Shown: positions 11,499 through 23,319, counted from the stretch's first letter. The stretch: 64,000 bases of DNA from Leptobrachium leishanense (GCA_009667805.1 CM019064.1:106676328-106740327), one strand, 5' to 3'. The notes: a model not told the origin generated them from the sequence alone. Numbers and translations are program-made.

Positions 11499-12142
11499 TA
11501 GGGCTGTGCATGGCTGAAAAATTTGTTTAGCTTAGTTTCGTTACGTTTTTAAATCATTTCGTTTTCAGAATTTCGGAACTAATTTCGTTTCATATTTAAT
11601 TTGTTTTGGATCGATTTGAAATTTCGAATCGATTTGAAATTTCAAATCAATTCAAATTTCATATATCAATCCGATAGTTGATATCAATTTGAATTTTGGA
11701 TCACTAAATATAACCATAAATTAATCAAATTTTGCTGTTAAAAGAAAAGCTAGGGTTACATTTAAAGCTGTGTCACAGATTTAGTATTTGAGTCAAATTA
11801 AACAGTGAAACAAAATTAATTTGTTTCATAAAGTCCTTTGCTGACTATTACTTGTATTGTAAGTTAAGATCAATTTGATAGTTGATATCAATTTGATAGT
11901 TCATTTCATATTCAATAGTTGATATCAATTTGATAGTTCATTTCAAATTCGATAGTTGATATCAGTTATTCAAATTTTTCATTTATGATGATGACACAGT
12001 GTAAAAAGAAATAAATTTGTCATATACCATTTCATTTCGAATTCGTATCGTATCGATTCGTTATTTGGAAGTACTTCCGAAAAACGAATTATCAAATTTC
12101 ATTCCAAATTCAGAATTTTTCGGAAATGAATGTACATCTCTA
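11499..12142. mobile_element. hAT element (644 bp) with perfect TSD TTCCTTAG
   Basis: Ends 'tagggctgtgcatgg' and 'atgtacatctcta' are inverted. TSD TTCCTTAG occurs at 11491-11498 and 12143-12150. Interior is AT-rich with repeated 'gatagttgatatcaatttg' units (11678-11690, 11874-11890, 11919-11934, 11950-11965) and the hAT-like subterminal 'tttcgttacg' and 'atttcgaatcg' motifs. No transposase. Confidence 0.9.
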
Positions 12143-12150
12143 TTCCTTAG

Positions 12151-12520
12151 CGCTGTACAATGAGAGAGACAGAATAACAAATATACATACACATTACACA
12201 CATGGAATGGTAAGAGGAAAGGAGCTTACAATCTAAGATGAGAGGGGTGACACAGTAGGGGAGGATTCCTGGAGTATGTGCAGTAGCGGGGCGCATGTGG
12301 GCTGATTGGGAAGATGGTGCAAGAGATGTACAGTGAGGGATCATGGAGTGAGTCGATAGGCTTTTCTAAAGTAATGAGTGTTCAGAGACCTCTTGAAGGA
12401 CTGGAGAGACGGGGAGAGTCTGAAGTTGCAGGGGTGGGAGTTTCATAGAAAGGGGGCAGCTCAGGAGAAGTCCTGAAGGCAGGAGTTGTGAGTTGAGGCA
12501 TTCATTATAGATTGCAAAGG
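12151..12520. repeat. Dispersed repeat (right part, LINE-3'-like)
   Basis: Continuation of the repeat broken by the hAT: 'cgctgtacaatgagagagac', 'ggagcttacaatctaagatg', then a G-rich tail through about 12510. Position in a LINE is inferred from resemblance only. Confidence 0.45.
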
Positions 12521-13133
12521 AACTGGCAGATATATACTTTAAATAAAGTAGATTAAATATTTAATTGCAAAAAATTAAATAGACTTTATGTAACTCTTTC
12601 TGTCTACAAGCCATACACATACCTAAAGCATTTTCAGAATTAAATGTGTTCTATACTAATAGGCAGTTCTTGATGTCACTTGCTTAAACTTGCTGTAGTA
12701 TGTTATTTGTCAACATGATAAGGAAACCACTTCCCTTGGGGAAAGGCAGAATTTTTTTAGTTAGATTTATAATATAGATAATGAACTGCAGAACTGTATC
12801 ACCTGGGGGCTCAAACATCATCCTCACAGACAAGCAAAATGATCTCTTTGTTTGTTTTCTAGAAATAAAAGAATTAGGTGAATTGAGTTATAGCAATTAT
12901 ATGAATTGTAATAAGAAACGGATTGCTACAAAGACAAATAAATAATTTAAGGAAAGTATTTTTTTCACAGCATGGCTTATTTTTAAGAAAGAAAACAAAA
13001 CTTCAGCATGACTTACTATATTGCATTTAAGTGGGCTTAAATGAGTATTCATGAAAAGGAAAACTCAATGGCGCAATTTATTCTAACAAGGTAGAGTAAG
13101 GTCACATTTTCACTAAAATGGTTTACACTCTAT
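12521..13133. other. No recognised feature
   Basis: AT-rich sequence with no exon, RNA or repeat signature recognised. Confidence 0.5.
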
Positions 13134-13735
13134 GAGCCCTATTCCCTATCTCGCGCTAACATGGGGACTCTACTGGGGGAGATCTGCACAAGCAGATTTG
13201 CCCGTAGTGCCCCTAAGTTAGCGCGATATTCCCGGGGCAGGCACTACCTCAGCACCTTGCCTCGTAACGCAATGCTAATTGCAGGGATACTCGAGGTAGT
13301 GGTTCTGTGCCGAGCCGCCATAAGTATCACCTCCTGGAGTCTATAGGACTCCATGGAAGCTTGTGCTTCCGGGCTGCGAGCTGTGCGTGTTCCCAGTCTC
13401 ACTCTGCTCCCGGTAACAAGAAGCAGCAGATTGGCTGACGCTCTCAAATGCAGTAATCATGTAGGGCCAGCTTATAGAAGTTGATAACTTTTGGCTGTCC
13501 ACATCCCTGTGGTAATCAGTGCTAGCACTTTGTAATATCTTGCTTATCGAAATGCTAATTAAAGATTGCACTCCCTATGTTAAGTATAGGGTGAGAAAAG
13601 TACAGCAAGCTCAGAGAACCTAGCACAAAAAACATACGCTAACGGGTGTAACATCAGGATTGTAATATTAGTGGCATGTGTTAAACACACTTATCCTGGT
13701 AATGTTAGCGCCAACTAGGGACTAGAGTCTAATGT
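13134..13735 (+). mobile_element. Hairpin-chain element copy 3 (diverged)
   Basis: Starts 'gagccctattccctatctcgcgctaacatgg', keeps 'ggagtctataggactcc' (about 13337) and 'gctccctatgttaagtatagggtgag'-like sequence (about 13569-13592), with other stems eroded. Order of modules matches copies 2, 4 and 5. Boundaries are approximate. Confidence 0.65.
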
Positions 13736-15955
13736 ATCTGACTCCTAGCAGAGGTGCTATATACATCCACATTTTTTATCACACATCTGGATTGATTGTG
13801 AGACTATCCAAGTCTTTCAGAAGTGATTAAAGTCCTTGATTTTGGGAGGGTACATTTGTCCCCATCTTCAGCTACACTGCTACCTAACCATGAACTTATG
13901 GTATATCTCCAAACAAAAAAGATAAACATCTGTCATATGACATATACTAAAGATGGCTTTTGGTGTGATTTTGTTACTCTGGAGACTCTTAGACCTTCAG
14001 TCATAAATTAATTGATTTCCAAAACTATGGAAATGCGGAATATGGGAATCTTGTTCAATACTCTGAGAACCCCACAACGGACCAAATCCAGCATTTCCAC
14101 CTTCCCTGATTACTGTGAGATTGAACAGTGGAGTTTTCCCTGTTTTTGAGTTTGACATCACCTCAACCCCAATGATATAACTTCAGTCTTCAATTACCAT
14201 TCTGAAACTAAATTCTGTCCATGTTATATAAGCATCTCTTTCCAATATCTGATGAGTGATTATTTAGTCTCCAAAAAAACAGTTGCTAAGTGACTTTGCA
14301 TCCGCAAATTAACTTAACACCCCAAATGAGAAATACATTATAAATGTTAAAACTTTATTCTTCTGCAAAAATGAGCATGTGATCTGTCAACTACAATGTC
14401 CACAAAGTGAAGAACACTTAGAACAAACAATTCTCTGGTATCTTTCGGCTGTGACTGAGCAAATTTGCATGATTAGCACATGCAATTGTGTGCAAGTCTC
14501 TGATGGAGTCCAAGGGAATACTAGTGTTGGTGCTCAATATCGCTGCCAGTTTTCTTCAGCAGCTTGTCACAATTATAAGCCAAGCCACTAAGACAATGAA
14601 TGGAGAAAGAATAAGACATACCAACAACAATTTTTGAGCCCCATGTAACTATCTTAACAGTCTTCTGATTTGTGGGTAAAGATGACCTCCTTTAAGTTTC
14701 ATCACCCTCTGCTCTGCCCCTCTTCCCTTTTCTTCCTTCCCTAGATGTTCATTGGTGACACACATATATATATATATATATATATGCAATGTTCTTTCTT
14801 TGTACAACATTATTTCTTTATTTTTGAATGCATTTTAATGCATTGGGTGTCTATATTCCTCCCTTTAAGTTTTATTTAGCTTTTTCCTTTGTTGCGTAGT
14901 TTTTTTGGGATTTTCTTTTTGATATTTTTCAGTTGTTTTTTTTCCCTTTCTTTTTACTGTGTTTAATAGGGTTATTTTTATTAGTTTCTGTCATTTAATG
15001 TTGTATACTGGTATCTCCAACCTACGTTATCTGTCTCCTTCGTTTCTGCTCACTCTGTGGACGGATTCCCCGTGTCTCCGGTGACAGCAAGGTCCTGTGA
15101 CGCCAAGGATGAGGTGTAGAGGAGGGGTGAATGATGCTGTCCCAAGCAGCATGGGGCAGTGGGTCCCGTCGGTAGATCAAAGTTCGAAGTTCGGGCCCCC
15201 ACCGTCCCTGAGACCAGCGACCACGAGTCAAAAGCAAAGATGGTAGGTAACAGCCCCCCACACGTCTTATAAAAAGAAAAACTAAACTCACAGAATGATA
15301 CTAACTGAATCCTTTCATCAAATTCAAACTTCAATATTGTGCAATTACTTAGGTGAGGTTTCCTTTAACAAAGCAAGTTACAAGTTAACATTCCATTCAT
15401 TCAAAAGAGAATATATTGGAGCAATTTTCTATTTTCTAAGATAAATACTGCCCGATGAAATGATGTCTTCTATTGATGTTCTTCAGATAAAAGAAATGGA
15501 GATGAAAGAGGATCGAGAGAGCAGAAGATAAAGCATAAAGACAAAATGATACTTGGCTTTGTGAGTGTTGAAGATTGCCTGAATTTGACCCATCTCGACC
15601 TTTTGCTATGTTTGTCCCTTCTATAGAATTACACCATAGAGTATATATACATGTAATGACATTGTTTGCTTTTCCTAGGAACGCTTATCATTAACAGTCA
15701 AGCAATATAAGCTTCTTGTGGCTCATTATGGGCAAAGACTCCTTTGCATTGTGCATCTTGGAGACCCAGGCAGCCCTCCTGCAGCCAACGACAGCGATTG
15801 GCCTGCTGGAAAGGGAGACAGGCCGGAGGAGGGCCAGAAAGCTGGGGACGTGCTATGTGGCCCTGTGGCATTTAAGTCTGCTTGCCACCAGGACAGCATA
15901 GCATGCCTGTCAGCAGTAAGGGGTTAAACTGGAGTGCTTTGAATTCATTACGAAA
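13736..15955. other. Mostly unrecognised sequence with a TA microsatellite
   Basis: A (TA)n run is at 14763-14786. A GC-richer island at 15050-15260 has open frames on the minus strand but no recognisable domain. A second at 15716-15927 ('gacccaggcagccctcctgc') gives short frames on two registers, which argues against coding. No splice-bounded exon could be supported. Confidence 0.45.
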
Positions 15956-16035
15956 TACAGGTGAAACTCTAAAAATTAGAATATCGTGCAAAAGTTCATT
16001 TATTTCAGTAATGCAACTTAAAAGGGTGTCTAATA

Positions 16036-16708
16036 CATGAGATAATTGGTTTCTACCCTCTAGGGGTTGGATGTATGCGGCGCTAACTAAAGAATATAAA
16101 ATGTCTATATAAGATAGCAGCTCACCAATAGGTGTATCCCTCACCCGTCACAATGTGTAGCAAAGAAAATACATAAAATGTATCGTAGGGAGCGCGTGAA
16201 TGGATGTACTATAATACATATAACACCCTGTGATAGGGGGTTCAAATTCTTATTACCCAATCTGATATATAAGATGAGTATATGTCATATACTGGTAGCA
16301 TAAACCTAAAAAACAGAAATAAAATCCAATGGTGCAATATCGTAGTAACAATCTGGTGGATATTTACAGAAACTACAGGGTATACACTCACAAGCCTGGA
16401 GCCTCAAATGGCTCGTGGTTTTCGCCTTTAAGCCTCTATGGGGGGTTCCTCCCATCTGCCGGTATGTTGGTATCCTTAGTGGAATCGATGGATATGATGT
16501 TCCTCATAAATAGAATCAATACATAGTGCAACAATGTATGATATAGATGTATGTCTATGGATAGAAGTGAAAGGATACATTCACATGTTCTGGAGCCTCC
16601 TTAATGAGTGGCTCCGTAATATAGGCCTTTAGACCACATATGGAGGGGTCTCACCCTCTTTCGATGTGGAACCAACCATCGTTTGCCATATTCTAGGCTC
16701 AAAGTGTC
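16036..16708. mobile_element. Insertion of unknown type inside the family 3 Tc1
   Basis: Replaces part of the Tc1 left subterminal region; Tc1 sequence resumes at 'cttatcagctaattaagcc'. Contains repeats of the theme 'gagcctc...ggctc' and 'gcctttaagcctctatgggg' (16426) against 'gcctttagaccacatatgg' (16624), suggesting an internal duplication of about 200 bp. No TSD or ends could be fixed. Confidence 0.45.
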
Positions 16709-16800
16709 CCGCTCTTATCAGCTAATTAAGCCATAACACCTGCAAAGGGTTCCTGAGCCTTTAACTGGTATCTCAGTCTGGTTCAGTGGGAATCACAATC

Positions 16801-17800
16801 ATGGGAAAGACTGCTGACCTGACAGTTGTGCAGAAAGCCATCATTGACACATAAGGAGGGAAAGCCTCAAAAGGTAATTGCAAAAGAAGTTGGAAGTTCC
16901 CAAAAGTGCTGTATCAAAGCACATTAATAGAAAGTTATGTTGAAGGGAAAAGTGTGGAAGAAAAAGGTGCACAAGCAGCAGGGATGACCGCAGCCTGGAG
17001 AGGATTGTCAGGAAAAGGCCATTCAAAAGTGTTGGGGACTTTCACAAGGAGTGGACTGAGGCTGGAGTCAGTGCATCAAGAGCCACCACACACAGACGAA
17101 TCCTGGACATGGACTTCAAATGTCGTATTCCTCTTGTCAAGCCGCTCCTGAACAACAAACAACGTCAGAAGCGTCTTACCTGGGCTAAAGAAAAACAGAC
17201 CTGGTCTGTTGCTCGGTGGTCCAAAGTCCTCTTTTCTGATGAGAGCAACTTTTGCATCTCATTTGGGAACCAAGGACCCAAAGTATGGAGGAAGAATGGA
17301 GAGGCACACACTGTAAGATGCTTGAAGTCCAGTGTGAAGTTTTTACAGTCTGTGTTGATTTGGGGAGCCATGTCATCTGCTGGTGTTGGTCCACTGTGCT
17401 TCATTAAGTCCAGGTTCAACGCAGCCGTCTACCAGGAGATTTTGGGGCTTTTCATGCTTCCTTCTGCAGATGAGCTTTATGGGGATGCTGACTTCATTTT
17501 CCAGCAGGACTTGGCACCTGCCCACACTGCCAAAAGAACCAAAACCTGGTTCAATGACCGTGGGATTACTGTGCTTGATTAGCCAGCAAACTCGCCTGAC
17601 CTGAACCCCATAGAGAATCTATGGGGCATTGCCAAGAGAAAGATGAGACATGAGACCGAACAATGCAGAAGAGCTGAAGGCCGCTATTGAAGCACCCTGG
17701 TCTTCCAGAACACCTCAGCAGTGCCACAGGCTGATGACTTCCATGCCACACTGCATTGAGGCAGTAATTGCTGCAAAAGGGGCCCAAACCAAGTACTGAG
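16801..17800 (+). pseudogene. Tc1-like transposase, family 3, inactivated
   Basis: ATG at 16801 begins MGKTADLTVVQKAIIDT then TAA; the N-terminal HTH region is broken. A long intact stretch, 17109-17582, holds LLNNKQRQKRLTWAKE, VLFSDESNFCISFGNQG (first Asp), LIWGAMSSAGVGPL and FIFQQDLAPAHTAKRTK (second Asp). A TAG at 17580 is followed by [15 protein letters not shown] (catalytic Glu), and further stops and a frame change follow in the C terminus. All three catalytic residues remain visible. Confidence 0.9.
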
Positions 17801-17996
17801 TACATATGCAGCTTATACTTTTCAGAGGTCCGATATTGTTCTATGTACAATCCTTGTTTTATTGATTGCATGTAATATTCTAATTTTCTGAGATTGTGGA
17901 TTTGAGGTTTTCATGAGCTGTAAGCCATAATCATCACAATTATTACTGAAATAAATGAACTTTTGCACAATATTCTAATTTTTAGAGTTTCTCCTG

Positions 17997-18518
17997 TGTA
18001 GATATATACTGTATACCTGAACTAATACATTGGTTAAAATAAACATGTTTATTTGATACTGAATAAGACTCCACACGTGCACTCTTTACCTGGATTACTT
18101 ATATACAAACTGTTGAGAAAAACTGTTGATACGTCTGTTCTCCGATCCAAAGGGTGCACAATGGCACACATTGTACATTTATTATTTTGTAACAGTGTGA
18201 CTCATTTGTAGATTTCATGGATCAGCTATATCTTATTTACTACAGTCATTTTGTGTGAATGCTGCCTGATCACTATAAAGTATAGAGAATGTGGAGATTT
18301 CTGACATGCAAAATAGTAAACAAAAGCCATTTACGCTGCTGAAAGACTGTTTTTAATGTGAATACCAGATCTGCCCTATTCACCCCAAAAAAAACTATTG
18401 AAGAAAAACAGAAAGTTTAGATAATTGCAACTCTCAAAAAAGAAAACTCAGTTTTTTTCATTTATAAAACCTACACCAGCGAGCTTTACAGGGTGAATTT
18501 ATACAGAGCTGATACTAT
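17997..18518. other. No recognised feature
   Basis: AT-rich, with one A-rich and T-rich stretch. Nothing identified. Confidence 0.5.
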
Positions 18519-19371
18519 CAGGGTTATCCAAAGAGATTCGAAAAGTCACCGCACGTTCGGTGACTTTTCGTTCTCTTCAATTCGGTTCCTTTTGCCGATT
18601 GCATTTCGGTGACCCTGCGGTGTATTCAGCAAGCACCACAGGGTCCCCGAATTGCAGGGAAAAGCTGCCGCAAACCTGACGAAAACTAACCGAATGCACG
18701 CTGAAAACAAGCAAAAACATCTGGATTAACCTTTGAAGAAGCCGAACATGAGCCGAACAGGAGCCGAATCACACAGAGCCGAAGCAGCTGTGACGTAGAG
18801 GAGGCAGTGAATAAATTAGAAAAACCATTTGTATGAATCTGGGAAAAAGAAACGCTGTTTGCAAAGAAACTACTGAGCGAAAATGTCTGAAATTTTCACA
18901 GGAGGTCCAGGGAATGATAATAAAGAGGGCTGTTACAGAAAAAATAAGTAAACTGAAAAAAAATAAAAAAAAAAAATCGGACTTTTAAAAAAAAAATAAA
19001 AAAATCTGAAAAATGCTTAAAGTATCCTAAAAAATCTATAAATAAAGAGACTTTTTGCTGCAGAATTTTATAATGAACGGTTTATTAGATATTGAATTAA
19101 GACGGGAATATTTTTAACATTGAAGTCTATGGGATTCTCCTGAATAAACTTGCCGAATTAAACCACCGAATGGCAGGGCATTAGGGGAACCTTTCACTGC
19201 TGGTTTGTGTTCTCTGAATAGCCGAAGCAGTGCTTTTTCATGGGGATTTCACTGCCCTCGAACAGGCACCGAACAGGCACCGTATGTGCAGGCAATTCGC
19301 CTGGATTTGGCGAATTGCCTGCTCTCTGGATAGCCGAATGGCCAGGAAAGGTAACCGAACGCTGATTTTCA
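18519..19371 (+). mobile_element. MITE 'CAGGGTTATCC' family, tandem unit 1 (right end missing)
   Basis: Starts 'cagggttatccaaagagatt', followed by a hairpin 'aaaagtcaccg cacgtt cggtgactttt', then 'caccacagggtccccgaatt', A-rich core, 'taaagagactttttgctgcag' and 'ggtttattagatattgaatt'. It stops inside its terminal hairpin ('gaacgctgattttca') exactly where unit 2 begins. It supplies the empty site 'gaataaattagaaaaacc' (about 18810) for the insertion in unit 2. Confidence 0.85.
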
Positions 19372-20774
19372 CAGGGTTATCCAAAGAGATTCGAAAAGTC
19401 ACCGCACGTTCGGTGACTTTTCGTTCTCTTCAATTCGGTTCCTTTTGCCGATTGCATTTCGGTGACCCTGCGGTGTATTCAGCAAACACCACAGGGTCCC
19501 CGAATTGCAGGGAAAAGCTGCCGAAAACCCGACGAAAACTTACCGAATGCACGCTGAAAACAAGCAAAAACATCTGGATTAACCTTTGAAAAAGAGGAAC
19601 AGGAGCCGAACAGGAGCCGAACATGAGCCGAATCACACAGAGCCGAAGCAGCTGTGACGTAGAGGAGGCAGTGAATAAATTAGGCTAGGGTCAGAGTGGG
19701 GCAGTCGGAACGCGCGTGCAGGCGCACTAAATCACGGCGGCAGTAGCAGCACATAACGGCCAATGACGGCCAATATACGCAGTACGTGCGTACAAAAGTG
19801 CGCCGACACCACGCAACCGGCAAATGAACGCATTTTTATCAGAACGTGAAACCGCTGCTACTGACGTACAGAGTGCGCTGCGGCCGCATAGCGGCGTGTT
19901 TGCGTGATTAGGAGACGTCAGACGCTGCTAGTGTGCGGCCAACATAACGTTCAAACAGCCGGATTTCCCTAGACTTCTTTTTACCCCACCGTCATGAAAT
20001 ACGTCCAGAATTGCGCATCGTCTGACCACTTAAGCGTATTCCGTGAAAAAATGCGTGCGCACGCATCGACGTACATTTTGACGGTGGCTGCAGAAAATGC
20101 GCTCATCTGTCCCTAGCCTTAGAAAAACCATTTGTATGAATCTGGGAAAATGAAACGCTGTTTGCAAAGAAACTACTGAGCGAAAATGTCTGAAATTTTC
20201 ACAGGAGGTCCAGGGAATGATAATAAAGAGGGCTGTTACAAAAAAAATAAGTAAACTGAAAAAAAAATCAAAAAAAAATCGGACTTTTAATAAAAAAAAA
20301 AAAAAATCAGAAAAATGCTTAAAGTATCCTAAAAAATCTATAAATAAAGAGACTTTTTGCTGCAGAATTTTAGAATGAACGGTTTATTAGATATTGAATT
20401 AAAACGGGAATATTTTTAACATTGAAGTCTATGGGATTCTCCTGAATAAATTTGCCGAATTAAACCACCGAATGGCAGGGCATTAGGGGAACCTTTCACT
20501 GCTGGTTTGTGTTCTCTGAATAGACGAAGCAGTGCTTTTTCATGGGGATTTCACTGCCCTCGAACAGGCACCGAACAGGCACCGTATGTGCAGGCAATTC
20601 GCCAGTATTTGGCGAATTGCCTGCTCTCTGGATAGCCGAATGGTCAGGAAAGGTAACCGAACGCTGATTTTCAGCGTTCGGTTACCTTTCTCAAGCAATT
20701 CGGATCTCTTTGGATAACCCTGTCAGCGTTCGGTTACCTTTCTCAAGCAATTCGAATCTCTTTGGATAACCCTG
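19372..20774 (+). mobile_element. MITE 'CAGGGTTATCC' family, tandem unit 2, with duplicated right terminus
   Basis: Begins again with 'cagggttatccaaagagatt' directly after unit 1. Closes with two consecutive 52-bp right termini (20671-20722 and 20723-20774), each ending 'ctctttggataaccctg'. Carries a 436-bp insertion at 19683-20118. Apart from that, units 1 and 2 are almost identical, so the duplication is recent. Confidence 0.87.
19683..20118. mobile_element. PIF/Harbinger-like MITE (436 bp), TSD TTA, empty site in the neighbour
   Basis: Ends 'ggctagggtcagag' and the inverted 'ctgtccctagcc'. TTA duplicated at 19680-19682 and 20119-20121. The tandem sister unit has the uninterrupted target. 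Interior is CpG-rich (many cg, 'gcgtgcgcacgc') unlike the AT-rich host element, with no coding capacity. Confidence 0.92.
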
Positions 20775-21283
20775 AATGTGAATATATTTCGCTTACCTAC
20801 ACTGCTTTGATTAAGTGAGCACCACACACAGGCAGCAGCACATGTTGTTAATTTAAAGCCTGGACATTCAAAACAGCCTTAACAGATCTGCAGACACCTA
20901 TAACCTCCGTGACAGCCCCCTAGGCCTTTCACTACTGGGCTGCATTTCATAATATAGGGACACCTGCAGAAATCTCATAAAGATCAATGTGTGGGCCATG
21001 AATATAGTCAAAGAATCCAGTGAGTGATTGACATTTTATTGAAAGATGAGGTGGTTTTCACATAGCAAGTGCAGAGACTAGTTGAGTTGATTGTTTTTAA
21101 AAGTCATCATCACCATCTTTGTATATAAATATTACATTAATTGGTGTAGAATAGAGAACAGTTGTAATGGGACTTGAGACCCCAGAGCTCATGATACAAA
21201 TCCCCTATAAGACATTTTTACCATTCTGTGTGAGGGTAGACTAGAGATTTGAATATATTTTTTGCATATTCAAGTACTACCAG
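20775..21283. other. No recognised feature
   Basis: Unremarkable sequence; no exon or repeat identified. Confidence 0.5.
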
Positions 21284-21480
21284 CTGGGTGGAGTAGAGGT
21301 AACATCACTGCTCTGCGTGGAGAGAGCCTGTGGAGTCATGGGTTCGATCCTGATGAGCACCTCTCCAGTAAGTGTCCATGGGCAAGACACTTAACGGTAC
21401 ATACTCGCCACCCAGGATATACTTGAAAATTAGAGAAATCTCAATGTATCCTTCCTGGTAAAATCCTTTCTCAAAAAAAT
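21284..21480 (+). mobile_element. tRNA-derived SINE, full-length
   Basis: A tRNA-like head with 'ggtggagtagaggtaac' (A-box position) and a canonical B box GGGTTCGATCC at about 21342 is followed by a conserved body 'gggcaagacactta' and the tail 'gagaaatctcaatgtatcc' to 'ttcctggtaaaa'. Internal Pol III promoter plus LINE-like 3' tail is the standard tRNA-SINE layout. Inverted copies are at about 40620-40800 and 62510-62700. Confidence 0.82.
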
Positions 21481-21879
21481 AAGAGTAGGAGTGATACACA
21501 ATATAAGAAAGGACAATGACATTAGGGATGGGCTGCTGGTTCAATTCAAGCATGAGTTTGAATTGAACATCGGCCGTTTGAAAGTTCAGTGAACTTCAAA
21601 CTTTTTGCGATGTTCACGAAAAGTTCGACCGTTAGGGAAACGCTGTTTGCAAAAAAACTACTGAACGAAAATGTCTGGAATTTACACATAACATCCAATG
21701 AGTGGATGATATTAAAAAGGACTGTTACAGAAAAATTAAAAAACAATTTTTAAAAAAAAACAGAAAAAACAATTTTGCAAAACTTTTTACAAAAAATGCT
21801 TAAAAGATCCTGAAAAATCTAAAAATAAAGAGACTCTTTACTGCAGACTATAATAATAAATGGTTTATTAGATATTGGA

Positions 21880-23104
21880 TTAACCCCTTAAGGACCAATG
21901 AAATAACTGTTTCGTCATAAATGCATTGAGCTTAAAAACCCTCGGTCCTTAACCACTTGGCTGCTATGGACGCGCTCAGCGCGTCCAGCCAAGTGGTTCT
22001 CCTGTGCTACGGACGCGCTCAGCGCGTCCGAGCACAGGAGGCAGCAATCCGGCGGATTCCGGCGGATTGCTGCGCCCCCTGGTGCGGGCTGACATCTTGG
22101 ATGTCAGCCCAGCACTCGGGAGCCCGGCGGGGACATTAGATGTCTTCGGACCTCTCTCCCTCCCGATCGCCGGGGAGCAGGGGGTTAATACAGGCACCGC
22201 TTGGAAGGGCACAGCCTGCCCTTCCAAACGGTGGCTCTCATTAACCCCTGGGGAGCCGGATCACGAATCGGCGCTGAAAAGCGCCGGTTCGTGATCCTTT
22301 CCCGGAGCTGGCCGACATCTTGGATGTCAGCCAAGCCTCCGGGAACTCCCCCTGAGGACTGGCGTCATTGTGCATAGCATGATGACGCCAGTCCTGGAGT
22401 TAACCCCTAGCTGCCACCAACGGTGGAGATAGGGGGTTCCAATGAACCCCTATCTCCCGATACGTGGCAGCTAGGGGTTAAAGTTTGGTACTGTTGGATC
22501 GGCCAGAGCATGGCCGTTCCAACGATACCAAACACGACTGTGAAATTTTTTTTTTAAAAAAATAAAAATTAAAAATAAAAAAATATTTAAAAAAAAATTC
22601 TAAAAAAAAAATAAACAAGTTTTTTTTTTGGTTTGTTAATGCAGCAATATTGTTGCCATTTCAATTATAATGTGAACAATGATGCTGCACTAACGATTTT
22701 TGTATGCGGTGCGTTTGTTAAAAATCACGTAATTTTCCCCCCAAAAAAATGTAACGAGACCCCATATCTAATTTTTTTAACAAGTGCACCCCATACAAAA
22801 TATAACCGCAATTGCTCGCATGTTAAAATGTGAAAAAAAAACACTTTACACATTGTAAATTATTGAAAATTCATATTTTATTGCATTTTTTGTTATAATA
22901 TACAGACAGGTCATGACGTATACATATAATAATGACATATTATGAATCTGCCGAGTCTGACGGAAAGAACGATATATAATATGTCTGGGTCATATAATAA
23001 AATAAGCCTTCAAAACGCATTTAAACATGATGAGCAAAACCGGTAAAAATGACCTCAGCACAGAGGCGGGAAAAGCCTCAGCAGCGAAAGGGTTAAAGGG
23101 TTAA
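21880..23104. mobile_element. piggyBac-like miniature element (outer), itself split
   Basis: Without the inner insertion it would be about 80 bp with ends TTAACCCCTTAAGGACC and the inverted GGTCCTTAA-AGGGTTAA, both at TTAA. Its target is the TTAA of 'gatattgaTTAAaacggg'. The uninterrupted target is seen at about 20390-20410 in the 19372 unit, so the insertion site is confirmed from this window. Confidence 0.8.
21949..23096. mobile_element. piggyBac-like TTAA element PB-1 (1.15 kb, non-autonomous)
   Basis: TTAA at both ends (21949-21952, 23093-23096) with TIRs TTAACCACTTGGCTGCT and TTAACCCTTTCGCTGCT. Left part has two copies of the palindrome GGACGCGCTCAGCGCGTCC (21967, 22012) and two 'gacatcttggatgtc' palindromes (22089, 22315). 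The right part has the conserved 'gcagcaatattgtt'...'aacaatgatgctgc' hairpin (22642-22690) and AT-rich sequence. It is inserted in the right TIR of the outer element. No transposase. Confidence 0.85.
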
Positions 23105-23319
23105 AACGGGAATATTTTTTAACATTGAAGCCTATGGGATTCTCCTGAATAAACTGCCGAATGAAACCACCAAACAGCAGGGCATTTTGGCAACTTTTCA
23201 CTGCTGGTTTTTGTTCTCTGAATAGACGAAGCATTGCTTCTCTATGGCGGATTTCACTGCCCTCGAACAGGCACCGACCAGGTACCGTATGTGCAGGCAA
23301 TTTACCAACATGCCAAGAG

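Larger units (their letters stand above)
15958..17996 (+). mobile_element. Tc1-like transposon, family 3, with an internal insertion
   Basis: TIR 'caggtgaaactctaaaaatt' on the left and the inverted 'aatttttagagtttctcctg' on the right. Left TA is at 15956-15957; the right flank reads TG, a decayed TA. At 2.04 kb it is about 0.7 kb too long. The surplus lies between about 16036 and 16708 and is unlike Tc1, containing 'tctaggggttggatgtatgc' and 'taacaccctgtgataggggg'. Confidence 0.88.
21523..23300. mobile_element. Composite hAT/MITE carrier split by nested TTAA elements
   Basis: Left edge 'tagggatgggctg' and its 'ttcaattcaagc' subterminal motif look like the hAT of 43586. From 21640 the sequence is the A-rich core shared with the 18519 MITE (gaaacgctgtttgc, gagactctttactgcag, ggtttattagatattgg). 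It resumes at 23105 after the TTAA nest ('aacgggaatattttttaac') and runs to about 23300, where it is cut by a hAT fragment. No right terminus found. Confidence 0.6.

Noticed and set aside
15022..15334. GC-rich open frames of ~90 codons on the minus strand
   Set aside because: Two overlapping frames of similar length and no domain or splice context.
21284..21480. A functional tRNA gene
   Set aside because: A and B box-like sequences are present but the cloverleaf is not maintained and a SINE body and tail follow; inverted copies confirm it as a SINE.
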